Source: an uncultured Polyangiaceae bacterium (GTDB taxonomy: Bacteria > Myxococcota_A > Polyangia > Polyangiales > Houyiibacteriaceae). From it: 9,654 nt of DNA. A model generated the notes under the pieces. That model saw only the letters and a program-made list of their open reading frames with translations. It had not been told where the DNA came from and did not search any database. Positions 1 through 8,024 of the stretch are shown here, piece after piece; the stretch's first letter is position 1, and every line of letters starts with the position of its first letter. The DNA lies in NCBI GenBank assembly GCA_947259605.1, contig CAMYMX010000090.1:1-9654 (forward strand), given 5' to 3'. A program made the position numbers and the translations under genes.

Positions 1-99
1 CTGGCTCAACGGGTTCTTCTTTTCGGGCTTGTTGAAGGTTAGGGTGACGATGTGGCCGTCCTGCTGCACCAGCAGGGATTGAAAGTCGCGCTCCTCCAT
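1..99 (-). CDS. Enoyl-CoA hydratase/isomerase (crotonase) family protein, N-terminal fragment
   Basis: The gene runs off the left edge, so only 33 codons from an ATG at 99-97 are visible. The translation has the opening of the crotonase fold: a short lead-in, then HIVTLTFNKPEKKNPLS (residues 17-32). This matches the family pattern in which a beta strand is followed by N-(R/K)-P-(E/K)-(K/R)-x-N-(A/P)-(L/M)-(S/N). Family members hydrate or isomerise acyl-CoA thioesters, mostly in fatty-acid or amino-acid catabolism. The catalytic residues lie further on and are outside the window, so the reaction cannot be named. The reading frame stays open upstream of the ATG, but no other ATG, GTG or TTG was seen there as far as about position 220. 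The Shine-Dalgarno is weak (AAGAAT). The gene is divergent from the exported-protein gene at 223. Confidence 0.75.
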   Translation of the reverse strand, partial: MEERDFQSLLVQQDGHIVTLTFNKPEKKNPLSQ

Positions 100-222
100 C
101 GCGGGATTCTTGGGCGGCCATTGCGCGAATTCAAGGCAAATGATTCCCCGCGTAATGTCGCGTGGTTGCAGCGGTTTCGGCGTGCGTGTAGTGTGGGCAC
201 TGGAGCAGGTGGGGAATTGAAC
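100..222. promoter_or_regulatory. Divergent intergenic region (crotonase gene / exported-protein gene)
   Basis: This 123-bp spacer separates two divergent starts, so promoters for both genes should lie here or overlap the gene ends. On the plus strand the best sigma70-like pair I can find is TTCAAG (130-135), a 17-bp spacer, then TAATGT (153-158). Only about three of six positions match consensus in each box, so this is a weak candidate. A purine-rich AGGTGGGG at 207-214 lies 8 nt before the GTG at 223 and is the likely ribosome binding site of that gene. I see no clear operator palindrome. Confidence 0.3.
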
Positions 223-828
223 GTGCAACGAATCGGACGTGCCTTGGCACTGCTGGCGGTGTTTTCGCTGTCGGCTATGCCCCACCACGCCGAAGCCCAG
301 GAACAACCCACCGCGGCCCTTGAGAACGTTCGGGCTACGCCGAAGGGCACGATCGGCCTCGGCCTGGTCGGGGCCGAGCTTGGGCTCATCATTCCGTCGG
401 TGTCCGGCCTCAACAAAGCTTGGGCCCTTTCGGTGTTTCCGATCGTCGGCGCCACCGGGGGCGCGCTTGCCGGTTATTTTGCGCTCGACAAGCCTGGCCG
501 CTCGAAGGGTTCGGTTGCCGCGCTGGTCGTTGGCCTCGCCGGTGTGATGCCGGCCATTCTGGTTACCGTCAAAGGCGTCCGCAAAGAGCGGCAAGATAGC
601 TGGGAGCCCACGCAGCAGATTCAGCTGCGAAGCGAGAAAGAGAACCGAGCCCTCGAGACCGCCGAAGCGGGGTCCGGGCTTGTTCGGCGTTCCCGTTCCG
701 GCCTGCGCATCGCGGCGCCTGCTTTTTCTTTTTCTAGACGGGCTGTGCAAGACGCCGAAACCCTGCGAATGGGCGGCCTGCGCGACCGAACGGAGATGCG
801 GCTTTCCCTCGCGTCGGGCGTGTTTTAG
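223..828 (+). CDS. Small exported or membrane protein of unknown function
   Basis: I do not recognise a named family. The open frame reaches back to a GTG at 52, but a start there would overlap the antisense crotonase gene and put a non-signal-like stretch in front. GTG 223 (201 aa) has AGGTGGGG 8 nt upstream and gives a classic signal peptide: a basic start (VQRIGR), a hydrophobic core (ALALLAVFSL) and an AEA cleavage site near residue 25. TTG 217 is a possible alternative start. After cleavage there are Gly/Ala-rich hydrophobic stretches at about residues 43-60, 68-88 and 96-115, the last two long enough to span a membrane. A charged linker (116-150) and an Arg-rich, beta-like tail (153-201) follow, with no Cys and no obvious catalytic motif. 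The protein ends 9 bp before tilS on the same strand, so the two may be cotranscribed. An envelope role is inference only. Confidence 0.65.
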   Translation: MQRIGRALALLAVFSLSAMPHHAEAQEQPTAALENVRATPKGTIGLGLVGAELGLIIPSVSGLNKAWALSVFPIVGATGGALAGYFALDKPGRSKGSVAALVVGLAGVMPAILVTVKGVRKERQDSWEPTQQIQLRSEKENRALETAEAGSGLVRRSRSGLRIAAPAFSFSRRAVQDAETLRMGGLRDRTEMRLSLASGVF

Positions 829-837
829 CGTCCCTTC

Positions 838-1800
838 ATGATCATCTCTACGGTGCGGCGTACCGTTCGCGAGCGCGGGTTGGTTTCCCGTGGCGACCAC
901 GTCTTGGTGGCGTGCTCCGGCGGGCCGGATTCGACCGCGCTGGTGGACGTGCTCCATCGCCTGCGCGCTGAGCTGGGTATCACGCTCTGCGTTGCATCGA
1001 TCGACCACGGTCTCCGGCCCGAATCGGCGGCCGAAGTGGAGCAGGTGTCGGCGCTCGCAAGCGACCTCGGCCTTCCCTTCTACGGGGCACAGGTCGAGGT
1101 AACCAAGCAGCGGCCGTCGATTCAGGGCCAGGCCCGCGAGGTCCGCTATGGCGCGCTCCATCAGATCGCCCGGACGCATGGCGCGACGTGCATTGCCGTG
1201 GGTCACAGCCAAGACGATCAGGCTGAAACGGTGATCGCCCGAATTCTGCGTGGAACCGGGATTCGTGGGCTCGGGGCGATCGAGCCACGGCGGGCTGACG
1301 GGGTGATCCGGCCGCTCCTCGACTGCCGTCGTTCCGAGCTTCGCGCCTACGTTCTCGAGCGGGGTCTGCCGTTCATCGATGATCCGTCCAATCATCAGCG
1401 GGACTTCGAGCGGGTTCGCATTCGTCATGAGGTCTTGCCCGTGCTCCTCGCCGAGGATTCAAGTTTGGTCGAGCATCTCAGCGCGCTCGGCGAAGAGGCT
1501 GCGGAGCTCAATGCCTACCTCGACGCACAGCTTCCCGAACTCGGGCCACAGGGGGAGCGTACGATTTCGATCGAGACCCTGACGGAGCTTGCCCTGCCGA
1601 TTCGAATTCGATGGTTACGTCGCTGGATCGCCCAGGAAACCGGGTTGACCCCAAACCGCAGCCACCTGGTCGAGATCGGCCGACTTCTTACGGGTAAGGG
1701 AGAGGTCCTGCTAGGATCAGATTGGTCGGTCCGGCGGCAAAGCGGCGGGCTTTCGTTGGAATATCGTGAGCATCGAAGAACACGCAGCAACCGCACTTGA
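838..1800 (+). CDS. tilS: tRNA(Ile)-lysidine synthase TilS
   Basis: TilS is a cytoplasmic ATP-dependent enzyme that joins lysine to C34 of the CAU anticodon of tRNA-Ile2. This switches the tRNA from reading AUG to reading AUA and is normally essential. The 320-aa product has the PP-loop ATPase signature SGGPDS at residues 27-32, IDHGLRPES at 55-63, GHSQDDQAET at 122-131 followed by RILRGTGIRGLGAI (135-148), RPLL at 158-161, DDPSN at 181-185 and RVRIRHEVLPVL at 192-203. Residues about 240-310 resemble the substrate-binding domain (PIRIRWLRRWI, then SDWSVRRQSGGLSLEY). The protein is shorter than the roughly 430-aa E. coli enzyme, with little or no C-terminal tRNA-binding domain; short forms are known in other bacteria. 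The ATG at 838 lacks a good Shine-Dalgarno but puts the PP-loop at the usual distance. The gene follows the exported-protein gene by 9 bp. Confidence 0.95.
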   Translation: MIISTVRRTVRERGLVSRGDHVLVACSGGPDSTALVDVLHRLRAELGITLCVASIDHGLRPESAAEVEQVSALASDLGLPFYGAQVEVTKQRPSIQGQAREVRYGALHQIARTHGATCIAVGHSQDDQAETVIARILRGTGIRGLGAIEPRRADGVIRPLLDCRRSELRAYVLERGLPFIDDPSNHQRDFERVRIRHEVLPVLLAEDSSLVEHLSALGEEAAELNAYLDAQLPELGPQGERTISIETLTELALPIRIRWLRRWIAQETGLTPNRSHLVEIGRLLTGKGEVLLGSDWSVRRQSGGLSLEYREHRRTRSNRT

Positions 1801-1922
1801 GTCGCCCTCGAGTCGGCAAAGGTGGCAAAGGTTGCCAAGTGGGCTTTGCGGCCTCACAAAGACAGTTAGGGTCGTGGCTCCCAGCTAGTTCGACAGCTCG
1901 GCCTCCCGTCCCGCCTTACCAT
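1801..1922. other. tilS-ftsH intergenic spacer with short GGCAAAGG direct repeat
   Basis: This 122-bp non-coding spacer is where many bacteria carry hpt (hypoxanthine phosphoribosyltransferase); none is present here. It contains a tandem direct repeat GGCAAAGG at 1815-1822 and 1824-1831 (9-bp period). The second copy can fold two ways: GGCAA (1824-1828) with TTGCC (1832-1836), or GCAAAG (1825-1830) with CTTTGC (1844-1849). Neither hairpin is followed by a T-run, so a Rho-independent terminator is not supported. I found no convincing -35/-10 pair. The last 25 bp before ftsH are pyrimidine-rich. The ftsH promoter or 5' UTR is likely here, but I cannot place it. Confidence 0.4.
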
Positions 1923-3866
<1,944 letters not shown>

Positions 3867-3871
3867 ACGAC

Positions 3872-3877
3872 GGAGGT
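3872..3877 (+). promoter_or_regulatory. Ribosome binding site of folP
   Basis: GGAGGT lies 4 nt before the folP ATG at 3882, immediately after the ftsH stop. This is strong but tightly spaced. It supports 3882 as the start and continued translation from an ftsH-folP message. Confidence 0.6.
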
Positions 3878-3881
3878 CCTG

Positions 3882-4724
3882 ATGCCCGAGCTGTGGGGCG
3901 TCCTCAATGTGACGCCGGATTCGTTCAGCGATGGGGGCAAGTACCTGGAGCTTCGGGCAGCGATCGATCACGGCCGGCGGTTGCTGCAGGAGGGCGCCGA
4001 CCTGCTCGATATCGGCGGAGAATCCTCGAGGCCCGCGGGCCGAACCTATGGCGAAGGCTTCGATGAGGTGCCGGCCGCCGATGAGATTCGACGCGTCGTG
4101 CCGGTCATCGAAGCTCTGGCCGGACGGCTCGGGGCGCGCGTTTCCATCGATACCGTCAAGCCGGAGGTCGCCACCGCGGCGCTCGCGGCCGGCGCCGGCG
4201 TCGTCAACGACGTGCGTTGCGCTGAAGATCCCGCGCTCGCGAAGGCCGCCGCAGCAAAGGGCGCCGACTACGTCATCATGCACAATCGCGGCCGAGGCGA
4301 AGTGCGCTCGCCCAACACCGACTACGCGGACGTCGTCGAAGACGTGCTCACCGAGCTCTTGGCGGCCGCTGAACGCGTGGAACTTGCCGGGGTCCCACGG
4401 GCGTCCGTCTGGCTCGACCCGGGGCTCGGATTCGCAAAGACAGCCGCCCAGTCGGCCGTACTGCTAAGTTCTCTTGGGCGTTTCCGAAAGACCGGATACC
4501 GTGTACTAGTGGGGCCTTCGCGGAAATCCTTCATCGCCGAGCTTGCGCCTAATCCAGGCGGAGAGCCCCCGCGTGCCGACGAGCGCCTCGGCGGCACGGC
4601 AGCCGCGGTTGCGATCTGCGCAGCTGCACGAGTCGATGCGGTACGCGTCCACGACGTCTTTGCGATGCGCCAGCTGATTCGAGTCACGCAGGCCCTTCGT
4701 GAAGCCGGAAGAGGCGAACGGTGA
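3882..4724 (+). CDS. folP: Dihydropteroate synthase FolP
   Basis: FolP condenses p-aminobenzoate with 6-hydroxymethyl-7,8-dihydropterin diphosphate to give dihydropteroate, the sulfonamide-sensitive step of folate synthesis in the cytoplasm. The 280-aa length is normal for this TIM-barrel enzyme. The pterin and diphosphate loops are clear: GVLNVTPDSFSDGG (6-19), DIGGESSRP (43-51, where the commoner form is GESTRPG), SIDT (88-91), VND (108-110), MHN (133-135), DPGLGFAKT (179-187), GPSRKSF (211-217) and RVHD (255-258). No key residue appears to be missing. The ATG at 3882 begins only five residues before the first strand motif, as is usual for short FolP proteins, and has GGAGGT in front. The gene follows ftsH by 15 bp, an arrangement common in proteobacteria, and its TGA overlaps the GTG of cdaA. 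Confidence 0.96.
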   Translation: MPELWGVLNVTPDSFSDGGKYLELRAAIDHGRRLLQEGADLLDIGGESSRPAGRTYGEGFDEVPAADEIRRVVPVIEALAGRLGARVSIDTVKPEVATAALAAGAGVVNDVRCAEDPALAKAAAAKGADYVIMHNRGRGEVRSPNTDYADVVEDVLTELLAAAERVELAGVPRASVWLDPGLGFAKTAAQSAVLLSSLGRFRKTGYRVLVGPSRKSFIAELAPNPGGEPPRADERLGGTAAAVAICAAARVDAVRVHDVFAMRQLIRVTQALREAGRGER

Positions 4725-5650
4725 TCGAGGTGCTCACCAGCGTCTTGAGCGAGCTCAGCTCCGGCTTTTCGAGCTTCTTTCAGCGGAGCCCTTGGGACGT
4801 GCTCCACGACGTGCTGGATATCGGCCTCGTCGCGGTTCTCATCTACTGGGCTTTGGTCATCTTGCGTGGAACCCGCGCGATGCAGGTGGCCATCGGACTC
4901 TGTCTCGTTTTTGTCGGCTACCTCTTTGCGCGTCGCGTCGGCTTGGTGACCGTCACCACGATTCTGGATTCGGTGCTCGCCTATCTGGCGGTCATCGTCG
5001 TCATCATCTTCCAATCCGACATTCGGCGGGCGCTCGCCCGAATGGGAAGGCGACCACTCCTTCGGGGGCAGCGTACCGCCAAGGAGACGCAAACCATCGA
5101 AGAAGTGATCAAAGCCGCGGGAACACTTGCGCAGAAGCGTATCGGGGCCTTGGTCGCGTTCGAGCGGAGCGCTGCGCTCGACGAATTCATCGAGCGGGGT
5201 ACCGAGGTCGATGCTGCCGTTAGCAAAGAGCTGCTGCACAGCGTGTTCGTACCGAGCTTCGAAAACCCCATGCACGACGGCGCCGTTGTGATCCGTGAAG
5301 GTCGCATCTGGCAGGCAGGCGTGTTCCTGCCCATGGCAGGCTCTGCCGGGGGGGACCGTTCCCTGGGTGCGCGCCACCGCGCTGGCATTGGCATCACCGA
5401 AGAAACCGATGCGGTCGTGGTGGTCGTCAGCGAAGAGCGTGGGGCGATTTCTCTGTGCTTCGACGGCAACATCGTTCGGAACCTCGACGTTGGGTCGCTG
5501 CGGGATGCGCTTTACGGCCTCTTTTACGCGCCCAAGCGCAGTCGCCGCAAAGCCGCAGATCGCCGCACGACCCTCGCGCCTCCCGAGGCGAGCCGTTCGC
5601 AGAGCCCCGACGCCGTCATCACCGTCAAAAAGGCGGAGGAAACACGGTGA
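4721..5650 (+). CDS. cdaA: Diadenylate cyclase CdaA (membrane c-di-AMP synthase)
   Basis: CdaA condenses two ATP into cyclic di-AMP at the inner membrane. The 309-aa product has hydrophobic segments at about residues 31-49, 54-70 and 77-97, then FQSDIRRALARMGR (97-110), the usual junction between membrane and catalytic parts. The DAC domain carries both signature motifs: DGA (186-188, within MHDGAVV) and RHR (218-220, within RHRAGIGITEETD), followed by VVSEERGAISL (235-245). Catalytic residues look intact. After about residue 270 there is a 40-residue polar, basic, Pro/Ser-rich tail (PKRSRRKAADRR onward) beyond the core length of about 270 residues of the Bacillus enzyme. The start is GTG 4721, overlapping the folP stop as GTGA, with GAGG (4711-4714) 6 nt upstream, which suggests translational coupling. 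The gene is paired with ybbR, encoding its expected partner. Confidence 0.95.
   Translation: MIEVLTSVLSELSSGFSSFFQRSPWDVLHDVLDIGLVAVLIYWALVILRGTRAMQVAIGLCLVFVGYLFARRVGLVTVTTILDSVLAYLAVIVVIIFQSDIRRALARMGRRPLLRGQRTAKETQTIEEVIKAAGTLAQKRIGALVAFERSAALDEFIERGTEVDAAVSKELLHSVFVPSFENPMHDGAVVIREGRIWQAGVFLPMAGSAGGDRSLGARHRAGIGITEETDAVVVVVSEERGAISLCFDGNIVRNLDVGSLRDALYGLFYAPKRSRRKAADRRTTLAPPEASRSQSPDAVITVKKAEETR
5635..5640 (+). promoter_or_regulatory. Ribosome binding site of ybbR
   Basis: GGAGGA lies 6 nt before the GTG at 5647, inside the last codons of cdaA. It fixes the ybbR start at the GTGA overlap, since the open frame otherwise extends about 190 bp further upstream into cdaA. Confidence 0.65.
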
Positions 5651-6612
5651 GCGCGATCGCCGAAGCGTTGAATGCCGTCCGACTCTTCGTCACGGAGAAC
5701 ATCGGACTCAAAGCCAGCGCGCTCGGCATCGCGATCCTCATGTTCTCGCTCGTGCACGGCGCGGAGGACATGGAGCGAAACATCTACGTCGACGTCGTCG
5801 TCCGGCCGCCACCCGACGCCAAGGACATGATCCTGGTGACCGAGACGCCGGACCGGGTACGCGTGCGTCTCAAAGGTAGCCGTGCCCGCTTAAACTCGCT
5901 CCGACAGGAAGCGTTGCCTGCGGTCGACATAGAGCTCAAGTCGCGCGACGAATCCCGTTACTATTTTGAAAAAGAGATGTTCGATTTGCCAACGGGCGTT
6001 TCGGTCATGCAGGTCGTGCCACCTTCCTTGGTGTTCAAGTGGGTACCTCGCGCCGTCCGCGACATCCCGGTCGAGGTCTTTTTCGAGGGCACGCTGCCTC
6101 CGGGCCTCGAGTGGGCGGGGGAGCCCGAGGTGTTTCCCGAGGCTGTCGAGGTTGATGGCCCGCGAGATGTCGTGAACTCGATCCGCACAGTTCGTTCGAT
6201 GCAGATTGACGTATCAGCGCTCGAAGAAGGTGTGGTTCAGCGCGAGATTCAACTGGTCGCGGCTCCCGCGAACACGAGCTTCGACACACAATCCATTTTG
6301 GTGACCCTGCGGGTCCAACCCAGGTTGAAGGTTCGCGTGCTCTCGCCGCTGCGGGTCGACGCGGAGGGCGTCGTACCTCGTGCGCTTCGGCCTCGCGCGG
6401 TCGCCGCTCGCATCCGCGGTCCTGAGGCGATGATCGACGCCCTGAATCCGGCTTCCGTGCTCGCGATCGTGAGCTTGAGCGAAGCCTCGACGAAAAAGGG
6501 CGCGGTGTCAGTGCCGGTCGAGCTTCGCGGACTGCCCGATGACATCGAGGTGCTCGGAGTCGAGCCGCCGGCCATCACAGTCCTGTTCAACGAGCCGCCA
6601 CTCCCCCCGTAA
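5647..6612 (+). CDS. ybbR: YbbR-domain protein (CdaR-like regulator of CdaA)
   Basis: YbbR/CdaR proteins are anchored in the inner membrane with a large extracytoplasmic part, and in Firmicutes they bind CdaA and modulate c-di-AMP synthesis. From GTG 5647 the product has 321 residues. A short cytoplasmic start is followed by the typical NIGLKASALGIAILMFSLV membrane anchor (18-36), then about three YbbR-like beta-rich repeats at roughly 45-137, 139-222 and 227-314. The repeats share short hallmarks: P-x-x-V-x-V or A-V-x-x-R-I strands, then (K/R)GxxxxLxxL or RGPEAMIDAL, and a closing P-x-x-(V/I)-x-(V/L) strand (PPSLVFKW, PPAITVLF). The C terminus is Pro-rich. The start overlaps the cdaA TGA as GTGA and has GGAGGA 6 nt upstream. 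Regulation of the adjacent CdaA is inferred from family and position. Its stop is 37 bp from the convergent glmM stop. Confidence 0.9.
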   Translation: MSAIAEALNAVRLFVTENIGLKASALGIAILMFSLVHGAEDMERNIYVDVVVRPPPDAKDMILVTETPDRVRVRLKGSRARLNSLRQEALPAVDIELKSRDESRYYFEKEMFDLPTGVSVMQVVPPSLVFKWVPRAVRDIPVEVFFEGTLPPGLEWAGEPEVFPEAVEVDGPRDVVNSIRTVRSMQIDVSALEEGVVQREIQLVAAPANTSFDTQSILVTLRVQPRLKVRVLSPLRVDAEGVVPRALRPRAVAARIRGPEAMIDALNPASVLAIVSLSEASTKKGAVSVPVELRGLPDDIEVLGVEPPAITVLFNEPPLPP

Positions 6613-6640
6613 GATCGCCTCGGGATCACAGGGCTTCTCC

Positions 6641-6676
6641 GCTCGCTGGCTAGCGGGCGAGCTTGAACTCTTTTTT
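6641..6676 (+). terminator. Possible Rho-independent terminator for the ybbR operon
   Basis: GCTCGC (6641-6646) pairs with GCGAGC (6657-6662) around a 10-nt loop. A TTTTTT run follows at 6671-6676, about 8 nt after the stem. An alternative stem CCGCT/AGCGG (6639-6643 with 6652-6656) overlaps it. The structure spans the glmM stop codon, and the T-run encodes Lys-Lys of GlmM on the other strand, so it could be coincidental. The gap between stem and T-run is longer than ideal. No T-run follows in the minus direction, so it would serve plus-strand transcription only. Confidence 0.3.
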
Positions 6677-8017
6677 GGCTTCCGCGGCGATGCCGTTGGC
6701 CATCGCCTCGATGCGGTCCTGTTTGGGGCCCTCGATCATCACACGGAGCTTCGGCTCGGTTCCGCTCCATCGTACGAGCACCCGGCCGTTCTTGCCCAGC
6801 GACTTCTCCGCACGAGCGATCGCGCGACTGGTCTTGGGCAGCTCTTGAAGAGCGCGGCGATCGGGGAGTGTGACGTTCACCAGGACTTGTGGAACACGCT
6901 GCATCGCCTCGCTTGCGAGCTCGGACAGAGGCCGCCCCTCTCGCAGCACGATGGCGAGCACCTGCATCGCCGCGACCAGGCCGTCGCCGGTCGTCGCATG
7001 GTCGAGAAAGATCAAGTGTCCGGACTGTTCGCCACCGAAATTGAGTCCGCGTTGCCGCATTGCGTCCACGACGTAGCGGTCACCAACGTTACAGCGAAGC
7101 AGTTTGCCACCGTCCTCTTCGATGGCGCGCTCGAGGCCGAGGTTGCTCATGACCGTAGTGACGAGGGTTCGTCGCCGGAGGCGCTTGGCGCGGAGCATAC
7201 GCGTCGCGCAAAGAGCCATGATGACGTCGCCGTCGATCTGATTGCCCTTCTCGTCGATCATGATGATGCGGTCGGCGTCGCCGTCCAGGGCGATTCCGAG
7301 ATCTGCACCACGCTTACGGACTTCTTTGGCGCAGGCTTCCGGATGCAATGCGCCGACTTTGTGGTTGATGTTCTTGCCGTTGGGCCGCACCCCGATGGCA
7401 TGGGTCGTCGCACCGAGCTCGGAGAAGACGAGCGGCGCCGTACGGTACGCGGCGCCGTGCGCTGCGTCGACGACGATCTTCACGCCTTCCAAGGTCAATT
7501 CGTTCGGGAAAGACGCTTTGACGAAAGCGACGTATCGGCCCGGCGCGTCGTCCAATCGCTCGGCGCGGCCAACGCGGACTCCGGTCGGACGCTTCTCGTC
7601 GAGCTCAGAACCAAAGATCAGAGCCTCGACTTCCAGCTCAACTTCATCGGGGAGCTTAAAGCCATCCGATCCGAAGATCTTGATTCCATTGTCCTGGTAG
7701 GCGTTGTGCGAGGCACTGATGACCACTCCTGCATCAGCGCGCATGCTAGTCGTGAGGTGCGCGATGGCGGGCGTAGGCAGTGGCCCGGATAGGAGCACCT
7801 CACCGCCGAGGGCGCAGATCCCCGAAGCCACGGCGGTCTCGAAAAGATAGCCTGAAAGGCGAGTGTCCTTTCCAACGACGATCCTGGGCACGTGTTTCAC
7901 CCGCTGACCGGCCTGATAGGCAATGGCGGCACCGATGCGAAAGGCGACCTCCGGTGTCATGTCCCCGCGATTGGCAAGGCCTCGAATGCCATCGGTTCCA
8001 AATAGTTTGCGACTCAT
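6650..8017 (-). CDS. glmM: Phosphoglucosamine mutase GlmM
   Basis: GlmM converts glucosamine-6-phosphate to glucosamine-1-phosphate, the step before UDP-GlcNAc, and so feeds peptidoglycan and lipopolysaccharide synthesis. The 455-aa product has a normal length and all four alpha-D-phosphohexomutase domains: the N-terminal GTDGIRG (7-13), the phosphoserine loop ISASHNAYQDNGIKIF (100-115, catalytic Ser probably S103), the metal loop DGDADR (245-250), the sugar loop GGEQSGH (328-334) and the phosphate loop RWSGTEPKLRVM (416-427). The GlmM-type GEQSGH separates it from phosphomannomutases. The ATG at 8017 has GAGG (8026-8023) 5 nt upstream, overlapping the tamB stop, so the two genes are probably cotranscribed. 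It lies beside cdaA-ybbR, its common operon partners, but on the opposite strand. In Firmicutes GlmM also binds and inhibits CdaA; whether that holds here is unknown. Confidence 0.96.
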   Translation of the reverse strand: MSRKLFGTDGIRGLANRGDMTPEVAFRIGAAIAYQAGQRVKHVPRIVVGKDTRLSGYLFETAVASGICALGGEVLLSGPLPTPAIAHLTTSMRADAGVVISASHNAYQDNGIKIFGSDGFKLPDEVELEVEALIFGSELDEKRPTGVRVGRAERLDDAPGRYVAFVKASFPNELTLEGVKIVVDAAHGAAYRTAPLVFSELGATTHAIGVRPNGKNINHKVGALHPEACAKEVRKRGADLGIALDGDADRIIMIDEKGNQIDGDVIMALCATRMLRAKRLRRRTLVTTVMSNLGLERAIEEDGGKLLRCNVGDRYVVDAMRQRGLNFGGEQSGHLIFLDHATTGDGLVAAMQVLAIVLREGRPLSELASEAMQRVPQVLVNVTLPDRRALQELPKTSRAIARAEKSLGKNGRVLVRWSGTEPKLRVMIEGPKQDRIEAMANGIAAEAKKEFKLAR

Positions 8018-8024
8018 GCTTGCC

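Noticed and set aside
52..222. Start of the exported-protein gene at GTG 52
   Set aside because: It would overlap the antisense crotonase start (1-99) and bury the signal peptide at residues 58-82. GTG 223 has a ribosome site and gives a normal signal peptide.
4322..5377. Minus-strand open frame of 351 codons antisense to folP and cdaA
   Set aside because: It is a shadow of two confident genes. Runs such as poly-Asp arise from the Val/Ile-rich membrane codons of cdaA read backwards.
5455..5646. ybbR start inside cdaA at 5455
   Set aside because: The extra 64 residues overlap cdaA, are Arg/Pro-rich and do not resemble YbbR. GTG 5647 has GGAGGA and places the membrane anchor correctly.
6539..7792. 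Plus-strand open frame of 417 codons antisense to glmM
   Set aside because: The glmM frame beneath it is complete with every catalytic motif. This frame begins inside ybbR and shows no domain; long antisense frames are common in high-GC genomes.
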